A stretch of DNA of 64,000 nucleotides from Candidatus Competibacteraceae bacterium (lineage in GTDB: Bacteria; Pseudomonadota; Gammaproteobacteria; Competibacterales; Competibacteraceae). Of this stretch, positions 1-8,356 are shown piece by piece. The notes under the pieces are model-generated. The model made no database searches. It saw nothing but the letters and a program-made list of their open reading frames with translations, and had not been told where the DNA came from. The translations under genes and the position numbers were made by a program. The stretch is from positions 124,001 to 188,000 of the forward strand of contig JADJQQ010000001.1 in NCBI GenBank assembly GCA_016712625.1, written 5' to 3'. Each line of letters opens with the position of its first letter. The first letter of the stretch is position 1.

Positions 1-337
1 GCCCGCGCCCACCGCCTTGATAAGCATAGGTGGCATCGGTAAAGCGGTCGCAGAGCACCCAATGACCGGCCGCCAACGCTGGCCGAACAACCCGCTCTAA
101 ATGCTCGGCGCGGGCGGCAAACATCAGCAAGGTTTCGGTCGTGGCCGCCATGCCGTCACGGCGAGGGCTCAATAGCACGGTGCGGATATCCTCACCGAGC
201 GCCGTGCCGCCCGGCTCGCGCGTCGCCATCACCCGGAGCCCGTTTCGTTCCAGATAGTCGCGCATGAAGGCGAGTTGCGTGGTCTTACCGGCTCCCTCGC
301 CGCCTTCGACCGTGATAAATCGCCCCGGCACCTTCAT
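1..337 (-). CDS. tmk: Thymidylate kinase, N-terminal part (runs off window)
   Basis: Phosphorylates dTMP to dTDP with ATP in the cytoplasm. About 112 residues are visible; the C-terminus lies beyond base 1. I read an N-terminal FITVEGGEGAGKTT P-loop (residues about 7-20), then TREPGGT, the LLMFAARAEH segment and the CDRFTDATYAYQGGGRG region, whose DR(F/Y) motif is typical of the family. The ATG (337-335) overlaps the mltG stop in an ATGA arrangement, as in the usual mltG-tmk order, suggesting translational coupling. Confidence 0.95.
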   Translation of the reverse strand, partial: MKVPGRFITVEGGEGAGKTTQLAFMRDYLERNGLRVMATREPGGTALGEDIRTVLLSPRRDGMAATTETLLMFAARAEHLERVVRPALAAGHWVLCDRFTDATYAYQGGGRG

Positions 338-1337
338 TTTGCCTTTAATTGATAGCGCCGAACGGCGCGATTATGCTCTTCGAGCGTCGCCGAAAAGGCG
401 TGGCCGCCCTCGCCGGTCGCCACGAAATACAAGGCGTCGCCCGATGTGGGATTGACGGCTGCCGCCAGCGCGCCTTCGCCTGGCAACGCGATGGGCGTCG
501 GCGGCAACCCCTTGCGGGTATAGGTGTTATACGGGGTATCAGCCAGTAGATCCTGACGGCGCAAGTTGCCGCTGAAAGCTTGGCCCAATCCGTAAGTCGC
601 AAGCGCCGCGCCAATACGCCGGCGATGGTGGGTCGCTCCGCTGGCAACCTCGTCTCTTTTTCAATGATCGAAGCCAAAATCAAGGCTTGGTAGGGATCGT
701 TGAAGGGCAAGTCGGAGCGGCGTTGGCTCCAAACATGGTTCAACCGCTGATCCATCGCCGCCAACGCTCGCCGCAGAAACGCCTCATCGCTGGTTCCGAT
801 AGGAAAATGATAGGTATCAGGGAAAAAGCGGCCTTCGGGGTGTTCGCCAGGACGGCCCAGCCGCGCCATGATCTCGGCATCGCTCAAAGCGCCGAGGGTG
901 TGGGCGATTTTAGGATGTTCGGATAAAGCTTGCCGCAATTGTTGAAAAGTCCAGCCTTCCACCACCGCCATGGCATATTGGACCACGCGCCCGTTTACAA
1001 TTTGCTCGGTGAGTCCCCGCGGGGTAGTCTCCGGCGTAACCGCATACTCTCCGGCCTTTAGTTTTGAGGCCAAACCATTCAGCCGCGTATACGCTTCAAA
1101 ATAGTAAGCAGATTGCATTACGCCATGCTGTTGCAATTCTCTGGCGACATCGCTAACTCCCATGCCCGGTTTCACCGTAAAAGTGAATCCGCTTCCAGGC
1201 ACTCTACACGGCGTATCGAGGAAATCACGATAATCGAGGTAAACAACACTAGCTACTAACCCTAGAGCCAGCGCCAAGACGACCAAGCCTAATAAAAAGC
1301 GTCGTCGGAACAACATGTCAACAGCCAAAAAGCCCAA
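334..1337 (-). pseudogene. mltG: Endolytic murein transglycosylase MltG, disrupted by a small deletion with frameshift
   Basis: MltG cleaves nascent glycan strands in the inner membrane/periplasm and so sets their length. The first frame (TTG at 1337, or ATG at 1316) gives an N-terminal membrane segment (about residues 12-34), the LysM-like region and the ASIIEKET stretch containing the catalytic Glu. After ARRLRL, near base 600, it leaves the family sequence. The true C-terminus (YGLGQAFSGNLRR to the stop at 334, including DTPYNTYTRKGLPPTPI) continues in another frame. The family segment between them, which normally holds a QTDPTVIYG-like motif, is missing, so about 34 bp appear deleted. Either a real mutation or an assembly error. 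pabC, often found between fabF and mltG, is not here. Confidence 0.85.
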
Positions 1338-1407
1338 CGCTGTTTTCGCCTTTCAGTTTTCGCCAATATTGAACGAACCGCCTGAAAGGCAAATTTGGGC
1401 GCTCCCT

Positions 1408-2649
1408 TCAAGCCAGGGCGCGGAACACAACGGTACCGTTGGTGCCACCGAATCCGAAGGAATTCGACAGCACGACCTTGATCGGCCGCTCCTGCGCGAC
1501 GTGCGGAACATAATTCAAATCGCAGCCCGGTTCTGGGTTATCCAGATTGATGGTCGGGGGAGCCACCTGATCGCGCATCGCCAGGATGGAGAAGATGGCT
1601 TCGACGCCACCGGCGGCACCCAGCAGGTGGCCGGTCATCGACTTGGTGGAGCTCATCGCCAACCGGTAAGCGTGCTCTCCAAATACCGCCTTGGCGGCGT
1701 CGCTCTCGATCTTGTCGCCGGCCGGCGTCGAAGTGCCGTGCGCATTGATGTAATCGACCGCATCGGGATTGATCCGCGCATCACGCAAGGCTTGGGCCAT
1801 CGCCCGGCGGGCGCCGTCGCCATCTGGCGGCGGCAAGGTCATGTGGTAGGCGTCGCCGCTCATCCCAAAGCCAATCAACTCGGCATAAATGCGGGCGCCG
1901 CGCCGTTTCGCATGTTCGTATTCCTCCAACACCAAAACCCCCGCGCCGTCGCTTAGCACGAAGCCATCGCGATCCTTATCCCAGGGTCGGCTGGCTTTCT
2001 CGGGTTCGTCATTGCGCATCGACAGCGCCCGCGCCGCCGCAAAACCGCACAACCCAGTCGGGGTCGTGGCCATTTCAGCGCCGCCGGCAATCATGACATC
2101 CGCGTCGCCATAGGTGATCAGTCGGCCCGCCAGTCCGATACTGTGCGTGCCGGTGGTACAGGCCGTGACGATGGCCAGATTCGGCCCCTTAATGCCATAC
2201 AGAACGGAAAGGTTACCCGAAACCATGTTGATGATGCTGCGGGGAACATAAAATGGCGTCAGTCGCCGCGGCCCCCCTTTCAAGAACGCGGCGTGACCTT
2301 CCTCAATGCCCGGCAACCCGCCGATGCCAGCGCCGATAAACGTGCCGATGCGCTCGGCGTTTGATTCGGTGATCTCCAACCCCGAATCTCGGATCGCCTG
2401 CACCGCTCCGGCGATGCCGTAATGAATGAAGGCGTCCATCTTCTTGGCTTCCTTGGGATTCAGGTAATGTTCGATCTGGAAATCCTTTACCGCTCCGCCA
2501 ATGCGCACCGGATACGCACTGACATCAAAGGCGGTAATCGGTCCGATCCCGCCGCGGCCAGCCAGAATGTTGGTCCAGGCCGTTTCCACGGTATTACCCA
2601 CCGGGGATACGATACCCATGCCCGTCACTACCACTCGCCGCTTGGCCAC
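1408..2649 (-). CDS. fabF: 3-oxoacyl-[ACP] synthase II
   Basis: Condenses malonyl-ACP with acyl-ACP during fatty acid elongation, including the step that controls cis-vaccenate formation. At 413 residues it has normal length. The Cys-His-His triad is visible: Cys164 in VTACTTG, His in NAHGTST (about 303) and His in the GHLLGAAGG region (about 340), plus the glycine-rich FGFGGTNG near the C-terminus. It starts with ATG at 2649, 98 bp downstream of acpP, from which it is separated by a strong hairpin. Confidence 0.97.
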   Translation of the reverse strand: MAKRRVVVTGMGIVSPVGNTVETAWTNILAGRGGIGPITAFDVSAYPVRIGGAVKDFQIEHYLNPKEAKKMDAFIHYGIAGAVQAIRDSGLEITESNAERIGTFIGAGIGGLPGIEEGHAAFLKGGPRRLTPFYVPRSIINMVSGNLSVLYGIKGPNLAIVTACTTGTHSIGLAGRLITYGDADVMIAGGAEMATTPTGLCGFAAARALSMRNDEPEKASRPWDKDRDGFVLSDGAGVLVLEEYEHAKRRGARIYAELIGFGMSGDAYHMTLPPPDGDGARRAMAQALRDARINPDAVDYINAHGTSTPAGDKIESDAAKAVFGEHAYRLAMSSTKSMTGHLLGAAGGVEAIFSILAMRDQVAPPTINLDNPEPGCDLNYVPHVAQERPIKVVLSNSFGFGGTNGTVVFRALA

Positions 2650-2681
2650 GAAGCTACCCTCTACCTCACTGCGCCACCAAA

Positions 2682-2714
2682 ATTACGCCGCGACCGCCAT
2701 TCACGGTCGCGGCG
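2682..2714 (-). terminator. Hairpin between acpP and fabF (terminator or attenuator)
   Basis: An 11-bp perfect stem (2686-2696 paired with 2704-2714, 7-nt loop) is followed on the minus strand by TAATTTTGG. The short T-run suggests partial termination after acpP, or a 3' end protecting an abundant acpP mRNA. Confidence 0.6.
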
Positions 2715-2747
2715 GAGACACCCCATCCGTTTGGGACCGACACCAAA

Positions 2748-2993
2748 TCAACCGAGATGCGTCGCGATATAATCAATGGCCTGTTGTACAGTGGTGATCT
2801 TCTCGGCGTCTTCGTCGGGGATTTCGAGTTCGAATTCTTCTTCCAAGGCCATCACCAACTCGACCGTATCGAGCGAGTCGGCGCCGAGGTCCTCAACAAA
2901 AGAGGCCTCGTTGGTCACTTGCTCTTCCTTTACCCCCAGTTGCTCGATGATAATTTTCTTGACGCGAGCTTCAATGTTGCTGATGTCAGTCAT
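2748..2993 (-). CDS. acpP: Acyl carrier protein
   Basis: Carries acyl chains on a 4'-phosphopantetheine arm for fatty acid, phospholipid and lipid A synthesis. It is 81 residues, strongly acidic, with the modification serine (Ser40) in GADSLDTVELVM. It starts with ATG at 2993. The 106-bp gap to fabG suggests its own promoter; a TACAAT box is visible in that gap but has no convincing -35 partner. Its neighbours fabG and fabF give the canonical order. Confidence 0.98.
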   Translation of the reverse strand: MTDISNIEARVKKIIIEQLGVKEEQVTNEASFVEDLGADSLDTVELVMALEEEFELEIPDEDAEKITTVQQAIDYIATHLG

Positions 2994-3099
2994 GATGATT
3001 TATTTCCTCGTTGTGAACCCAGACAACCGCGGCACTACCACGGGGTATTGTATGGAAAACAGCGGGGTGGATGCCATCAATTCTAGCCGTCAAAGGCTA

Positions 3100-3846
3100 T
3101 CAGGGCATGTACATCCCGCCGTTGACATGCAGAGTCTCGCCAGTAATATAGGTTGCTTCCGGAGATACCAGAAAGGCAACGGCAGCGGCAATATCTTGCG
3201 GTTGGCCCAACCGCTGTAATGGGATCGTTCCAAGCACGGCCGCGCGCTGCGCTTGCGGCAACGCCCGAGTCATGTCGGTATCGATAGCGCCCGGCGCCAC
3301 GACATTGACGGTAATATTGCGCGATCCCACTTCGCGCGCCAGCGATTTCGTGAAACCGATAATGCCCGCCTTGGCCGCCGCGTAGTTGGCTTGACCGGGA
3401 TTGCCAGTCGCTCCCACCACGGAGGTTATATTGACGATACGTCCGTACTGAGCTTTCATCATCCCCCGCAACACGGCCTTGCTCAACCGGTAGACCGAGG
3501 ATAAGTTGGTATCGATGACCGTGGCCCATTCCTCTTCCTTCATCCGCAACAACAGATTGTCGCGGGCGATGCCGGCGTTATTGATCAGGATAGTCAATAT
3601 CCCAAACTCCCGCGTGATCGTTTTAACCGTCGCCTCGACGGAGCTGGGATCGGTTACATTCAGTCGCAGGCCGCAACCCTTGATGCCGCGTTCGCGCAAA
3701 TCCTGGCCGATGGCCTCGGCGCCGGACTCAGTAGTCGCGGTCCCCACCACGACCGCGCCGCATCGGCCCAATTCGCGGGCGATTGCCTGGCCGATGCCAC
3801 GGCTGGCTCCCGTTACCAGGGCTATTTCACCATCCAGTGCCGTCAC
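3100..3846 (-). CDS. fabG: 3-oxoacyl-[ACP] reductase
   Basis: NADPH-dependent reductase of the first reductive step in fatty acid elongation, a short-chain dehydrogenase. At 248 residues it shows the TGASRGIG cofactor motif (12-19), NNAG (89-92) and the Ser142-Tyr155-Lys159 catalytic set. The start is GTG at 3846 with a GGAG box 8 nt upstream. The gene directly follows fabH with only 19 bp between, where fabD would normally sit. Confidence 0.97.
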   Translation of the reverse strand: MTALDGEIALVTGASRGIGQAIARELGRCGAVVVGTATTESGAEAIGQDLRERGIKGCGLRLNVTDPSSVEATVKTITREFGILTILINNAGIARDNLLLRMKEEEWATVIDTNLSSVYRLSKAVLRGMMKAQYGRIVNITSVVGATGNPGQANYAAAKAGIIGFTKSLAREVGSRNITVNVVAPGAIDTDMTRALPQAQRAAVLGTIPLQRLGQPQDIAAAVAFLVSPEATYITGETLHVNGGMYMP

Positions 3847-3865
3847 TGTAAAATCTCCATCACCC

Positions 3866-4834
3866 TCAAATCTTTAATAGCACCGCGCCCCAGGTAAAAC
3901 CGCCGCCAAAGCCTTCCAACAACACGGTATCACCCGGTTGGATGCGGCCGTCGCGCACCGCCACGTCCAAGGCTAGCGGCACCGACGCCGCCGAGGTATT
4001 GCCGTGGGTTCGCACACAATCCACCATCCGTTGCTCCGACAAGCCCAACCGCTTAGCGGTCGCGGCCAGGATACGGCGGTTGGCCTGATGCGGTATCAGC
4101 CAATTGAGGTCGGCCACCGTCATGCTGTTGGCCGCCAGAATCTGCTCGGCAATTTCCTTCAGTGTGGTGACCGCCACCTTGAACACTTCGCTGCCCCGCA
4201 TTTCCACGAACGCGGCGTTTTCCCGCGTTCGGTCGTAACCGCTGGAGACGCCGGCGGGCACCCACAGCAATTCCTTATAGCGGCCATCGGCGCCCAGGCG
4301 GCTGTCGATGATGCCGGGCTGTTCGCTCGCCGCCAGCACCACCGCGCCAGCGCCATCGCCAAATAGGATGCAAGTGCCCCGATCCTGCCAGTTGATGATC
4401 CGGGTAAAGGTATCGGCACCCACCACCAGCGCCCGCCGCGACGCGCCGGTACGGATGAAACGGTTGGCGATATCCAGGGCATAGACAAAACCGGTGCACA
4501 CCGCTTGCACGTCAAAGGCAGGGCCGCCGTAACAACCCAAGCGGTGCTGTAATTGAGTGGCGACGCTGGGAAAAACGTGATCCGGCGTGGTGGTGCCCAG
4601 CACGATCAAATCGATATCCCCAGGCGCGATGCCCGCAGCCGCCAGCGCCCGCCGGGAGGCCTGTTCGGCCAAATCGCAGGTGGTTTCACCTGGAGCCGCG
4701 ATATGACGCTCCTCGACACCGGTACGTTCGACGACCCATTCCGCCGTGGTGTCGATCATCTGTTCGAGCTCGGCGTTAGTCAGTACTTTTTCCGGCAGAT
4801 AGCTGCCAGTTCCGATGATGCGGGCGTAGTTCAA
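3866..4834 (-). CDS. fabH: 3-oxoacyl-[ACP] synthase III
   Basis: Starts fatty acid synthesis by condensing acetyl-CoA with malonyl-ACP. It is 322 residues, with the catalytic Cys113 in AVCTGF, His in IPHQANRR and Asn in THGNTSAAS. The start appears to be TTG at 4834, overlapping the plsX stop by 4 nt, so translation is probably coupled to plsX. No strong ribosome binding site is visible. Confidence 0.96.
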   Translation of the reverse strand: MNYARIIGTGSYLPEKVLTNAELEQMIDTTAEWVVERTGVEERHIAAPGETTCDLAEQASRRALAAAGIAPGDIDLIVLGTTTPDHVFPSVATQLQHRLGCYGGPAFDVQAVCTGFVYALDIANRFIRTGASRRALVVGADTFTRIINWQDRGTCILFGDGAGAVVLAASEQPGIIDSRLGADGRYKELLWVPAGVSSGYDRTRENAAFVEMRGSEVFKVAVTTLKEIAEQILAANSMTVADLNWLIPHQANRRILAATAKRLGLSEQRMVDCVRTHGNTSAASVPLALDVAVRDGRIQPGDTVLLEGFGGGFTWGAVLLKI

Positions 4835-5859
4835 AGGGCTTGTCTCTCGGCGTGAAGCGCGGCCAAATGCGAATCGATCTGGCGAGGTACTTTTCGCTCC
4901 GCTTCCAGTATCGCAACCTGGATGGCATTGGCGAAGGCTAAGGCGTCGGCGCCGCCATGGCTCTTGACGACGATACCCTGCAAACCGAGCAGGCTGGCGC
5001 CGTTATAGCGGCGAGGATCGATCTTGCGCCGGAAGGCGCGCAGTACCGGCAACGCAACCAACCCAGCCAGACGAGTCAACAGGCTCCGCTTGAATCCCTG
5101 CACCATAAAATGCTGGATCAACTTGGCCACGCCTTCAGCGCTTTTGAGAGCGACATTGCCGACGAAACCGTCGCAGACGACCACGTCCACCTCGTCCAGG
5201 AAAATGCCGTCAGCTTCCACGAAGCCGATGTAATGGAGATCGCTCGCCGCCAGCAAGCGTGCGGCCTCTTTGACCTGCTCGTTGCCCTTAATCTCTTCCT
5301 CGCCGATGTTGAGCAAGCCAACGCGAGGCTGAAGGATGCCATTGACGTTGGCCAGCACCGAACCCATAACCGCGAACTGGAGCAAATGCTCGGCCTTGCT
5401 ATCAACGTTCGCCCCCAAATCGAGCACGCGGGTGTGGCCGCGCACGGTGGGCAGCGTGGTGCAGATCGCGGGGCGATCAATACCGGGAAGGGTTTTGAGG
5501 ACGAAACGCGCCGTAGCCATCAACGCGCCGGTATTGCCAGCACTGACGCACGCGTCGGCCTCGTTCTGTTTGACCAGGTTGATCGCCACCCGCATCGAGG
5601 AGTCTTTTTTGACCCGCAGTGCTTGGGCGGGAGATTCATCCATGCTCACCAGCTGCGAGGCATGGCGAATGAGAAGCCGCGGATCTGCCCTGGATTTGCG
5701 TTTGGCCAGACCAGCCGACAACACATCTTGCTGGCCAACCAGAATGAGCCGCAGCGAATCGCCAGCAGTCTCCAAGACCTGCAAGGCGGCGGGGATCACT
5801 ACTTCGGGACCGACATCGCCACCCATGCCATCCAGGGCGATTGTGAGCGGTCTTGTCAT
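4831..5859 (-). CDS. plsX: Phosphate acyltransferase PlsX
   Basis: Converts acyl-ACP to acyl-phosphate, the donor for PlsY in phosphatidic acid synthesis. It is 342 residues, with the N-terminal LDGMGGDVGP motif, the SAGNTGALMA region and the DGFVGNVALKS motif typical of PlsX. ATG at 5859. It lies between rpmF and fabH, the standard arrangement. Confidence 0.97.
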   Translation of the reverse strand: MTRPLTIALDGMGGDVGPEVVIPAALQVLETAGDSLRLILVGQQDVLSAGLAKRKSRADPRLLIRHASQLVSMDESPAQALRVKKDSSMRVAINLVKQNEADACVSAGNTGALMATARFVLKTLPGIDRPAICTTLPTVRGHTRVLDLGANVDSKAEHLLQFAVMGSVLANVNGILQPRVGLLNIGEEEIKGNEQVKEAARLLAASDLHYIGFVEADGIFLDEVDVVVCDGFVGNVALKSAEGVAKLIQHFMVQGFKRSLLTRLAGLVALPVLRAFRRKIDPRRYNGASLLGLQGIVVKSHGGADALAFANAIQVAILEAERKVPRQIDSHLAALHAERQAL

Positions 5860-5926
5860 GGGGATAGAGCCATCGATGAATCAGGGTATCAGCGCACGAA
5901 CCACAAGCACGAACGCTGGCGGGTTA

Positions 5927-6121
5927 TTATTCTTCATTCTCAGTCGTTGCGGGCTGATTAATAATCTTACGACCGCGATAAAAACCCGTTGGGGTGACAT
6001 GATGGCGGCGATGCAGCTCGCCCGACGTAGAGTCTATCGACAAGGTCGTGGCGGTCAGCGCATCGTGAGAGCGGCGCATACCACGCTTTGAGGGGGTTTT
6101 ACGGCTTTTCTGAACAGCCAT
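5927..6121 (-). CDS. rpmF: 50S ribosomal protein L32
   Basis: Small basic large-subunit protein of 64 residues. The MAVQKSRKTPSKRGMRRSHD start and the GELHRRHHVTP segment are diagnostic. It sits 67 bp upstream of plsX and 3 bp after the yceD stop, the conserved yceD-rpmF-plsX order. Confidence 0.97.
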   Translation of the reverse strand: MAVQKSRKTPSKRGMRRSHDALTATTLSIDSTSGELHRRHHVTPTGFYRGRKIINQPATTENEE

Positions 6122-6124
6122 TAA

Positions 6125-6655
6125 TCAAGTACTCCGTTTCAAATCAGACAATAAGGACGCCAAGGCCGCGAAGGGTTGGCGATGGTTCTCGCCGGGCCTT
6201 GCTTCGTCAGGCGCTGTGTAACCGTTGGCCTCGCATTCCCGCGGCTCTTCATGACGGGGGATTTGGGGCAAAGCCAATAACAATTCATCTTCCACCAAAT
6301 CAGCGACGGCGACATCACCGTCAGCAACCAGCAGCGGTTCGTAGCGCTCTAGCAACCGTTCGGCCTCGGCCTCGGAACGGATCAGCCCCAAGGCGACCGT
6401 AACTGTTACCGGCAACCGCAATGACCCCAAGCAGCGCTGACAATCCAGATCGATGTCCGCCTGAATCTCCGCTTTGATATAATGCACACCGTTCTCATCC
6501 ACCCCCGCCGCCAGCGCTACAGCAGCTTTGCCGTCGGCGTGATTCAAAACCGCCAAGCGCGGCAAAGCCGCCAAAGCGATCTCACCGACCAGCCGTCCTT
6601 TCTCAGCGGCCAGTTGCCATGGGTTGATGGTATTTGAGAATGGCGGAAGATCCAT
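6125..6655 (-). CDS. yceD: YceD family protein (DUF177)
   Basis: Conserved protein encoded just before rpmF; the family is linked to 23S rRNA accumulation, but the mechanism is not visible here. From ATG 6655 it is 176 residues. A CQRC motif, the acidic LVEDELLLALPQIP segment and the NPFAVLASL-like C-terminus (PFAALASLL) are present. A longer reading from TTG at 6694 exists, but that TTG is part of a near-consensus -35 box and homologues begin close to MDLPPF, so I prefer 6655. Confidence 0.88.
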   Translation of the reverse strand: MDLPPFSNTINPWQLAAEKGRLVGEIALAALPRLAVLNHADGKAAVALAAGVDENGVHYIKAEIQADIDLDCQRCLGSLRLPVTVTVALGLIRSEAEAERLLERYEPLLVADGDVAVADLVEDELLLALPQIPRHEEPRECEANGYTAPDEARPGENHRQPFAALASLLSDLKRST

Positions 6656-6665
6656 AAGAGGCGGA

Positions 6666-6694
6666 ATGATATAAGCCTGTCGGTTTTCTGTCAA
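6666..6694 (-). promoter_or_regulatory. Sigma-70 promoter for yceD-rpmF-plsX-fabH
   Basis: TTGACA (6694-6689), a 17-bp spacer and TATCAT (6671-6666). The expected start point, near 6659, lies only about 4 nt before the preferred yceD ATG, which implies a nearly leaderless mRNA. Confidence 0.65.
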
Positions 6695-6751
6695 AATCTA
6701 GTCCGCTTTTAGATTGATAACGTATCCCTATTCCTCCATTGAGCGCGCATT

Positions 6752-7351
6752 ATGCCCTTTTCTTTACCCGACGGCCGTCGCCTCGTTTTAGCCTCAACCT
6801 CTCCGTTTCGCCGCCAGCTACTGGCGCGTCTCGGCCTGCCGTTCGACGTACAAGCCCCTGAGACCGATGAAACCCGTTTGCCCGGCGAAGAAGGGCCAGC
6901 ACTGGTGGCGCGGCTGGCGCAAGCGAAAGCGGCGTCTGTCGCCCGACACCATTCAACCGCCTTGGTGATCGGCTCGGATCAGATCGCGATGATCGATGGC
7001 GAAATAATGGGCAAGCCCGGCGATCACGACCGCGCCATGGCGCAATTGCGGCTGGCTTCGGGCCGCACAGTCATTTTCCATACCGGGCTGTGTTTGCTCG
7101 ACAGCGACAGCGGTCAACGGCAAACCGCCGTAGAACCGTTTCGGGTGGTATTCCGCCCACTGACTTCAAGCATGATCGAGGGGTATCTACGCCGAGAACA
7201 GCCGTACCAATGCGCCGGCAGTTTCAAATCCGAAGGCCTGGGCATCGCCTTATTCGAGCGCCTGGAAGGCGACGATCCCAGCAGCTTGATCGGGCTGCCG
7301 CTGATCCGGCTCAGCCGAATGCTGGAAGCGATGGGCGTCACGCTTTTGTAA
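6752..7351 (+). CDS. yceF: Maf/YceF-type nucleoside triphosphate pyrophosphatase
   Basis: Maf proteins hydrolyse non-canonical nucleotides; the YceF subgroup prefers 7-methyl-GTP. It is 199 residues, with the N-terminal LASTSPFRRQLL signature, DETRLPGE, and the GSDQIAMIDGEIMGKP catalytic region. It is divergent from yceD, 96 bp away, and converges with sppA 20 bp downstream. The subgroup call rests on the STSPFRR motif. Confidence 0.92.
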   Translation: MPFSLPDGRRLVLASTSPFRRQLLARLGLPFDVQAPETDETRLPGEEGPALVARLAQAKAASVARHHSTALVIGSDQIAMIDGEIMGKPGDHDRAMAQLRLASGRTVIFHTGLCLLDSDSGQRQTAVEPFRVVFRPLTSSMIEGYLRREQPYQCAGSFKSEGLGIALFERLEGDDPSSLIGLPLIRLSRMLEAMGVTLL

Positions 7352-7371
7352 AAGGCCCCGTTACCAACGCG

Positions 7372-8349
7372 CTACCGCCACGGTATTCCACCTTCCAAAC
7401 CCAGCCTTTGCATCAGGGCAACGCTCGCGCTGGTGGCCGTCTCGTCGAGCAAGCGATCCAGCCATCGGGTATGCTTGGTGTAATCGACGATGGTCTTTTC
7501 ACCGATCACCTCTTCGGCCACATAGCGACTGCTGCCCAACGCATCCACCAACCCCATTCCGACGCTTTGTTCGCCGGTCCACATCAGGCCGCTGAATACC
7601 TCTGGATTATCTTTCAGCCGCTCGCCCCGTCCCTGTTTGACGGCTCCGATAAATTGCTGGTGAATCGCATCCAACATCCCTTGCAGGTGTTTGATTTCCT
7701 CAGGATTAGCCGGTTTGAACGGATCAAGGAAATCCTTGTTGCTACCCGCCGTGTAGGCCCGTCGCTCGATCCCCAGCTTGGCGATGGCGTCGGTAAAACC
7801 AAAACTATCCATCCGTACGCCGATGGAGCCAATGATGCTTGCTTTGTTGGCGTAGATTTTTTGCGCCGCCGCGGCGATATAGTAACCGCCCGAAGCGCAG
7901 ACATCGCTGGCTACCGCATGAACTGGAATCTTGGGATACTGCAGGCGCAGTTTCTGAATCTCATCGAAAATTTCGCCGGCCTGTACCGGACTGCCGCCGG
8001 GACTATTGATTTCCAAGATCACACCAACCGTGTTGCCATCCTTGAAGGCTTTGCGTAGCGCTTCGATGATATTTTTCGCGCTAGCCTCGGTACTGCTCGC
8101 AATCAAACCATCCACCCGCACCAAGGCGGTATGCGATTTCGTCATCGTCGCTGCCTTGGAAGCCAGTTTATCCGGCCAGGCTAATACCAGCAGCGCCACC
8201 AAATAAACGAAAAACAGCAGTTTGAAGAAAATTCCCCACCGCCGCGTTCGGCGTTGTTCAGCCACGGCGGCGAACGCGAGTTTGGTCAACGCCTCGCGCG
8301 CCCAACGATCATCGCCGGGCAAACTGGAATTCGGATTCGCTTCGTTCAT
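7372..8349 (-). CDS. sppA: Signal peptide peptidase SppA-type serine protease
   Basis: Membrane-bound protease of the Ser/Lys dyad S49 family that degrades leftover signal peptides. It is 325 residues, the single-domain form. One membrane segment lies near residues 40-60; the nucleophile serine is in VCASGGYYIA and the lysine in ANKASIIGSIGV. ATG 8349 is preferred to GTG 8355 because GAGG lies 5 nt before it. It follows rluC by 7 bp and is probably co-transcribed. Confidence 0.93.
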   Translation of the reverse strand: MNEANPNSSLPGDDRWAREALTKLAFAAVAEQRRTRRWGIFFKLLFFVYLVALLVLAWPDKLASKAATMTKSHTALVRVDGLIASSTEASAKNIIEALRKAFKDGNTVGVILEINSPGGSPVQAGEIFDEIQKLRLQYPKIPVHAVASDVCASGGYYIAAAAQKIYANKASIIGSIGVRMDSFGFTDAIAKLGIERRAYTAGSNKDFLDPFKPANPEEIKHLQGMLDAIHQQFIGAVKQGRGERLKDNPEVFSGLMWTGEQSVGMGLVDALGSSRYVAEEVIGEKTIVDYTKHTRWLDRLLDETATSASVALMQRLGLEGGIPWR

Positions 8350-8356
8350 AGTCACC

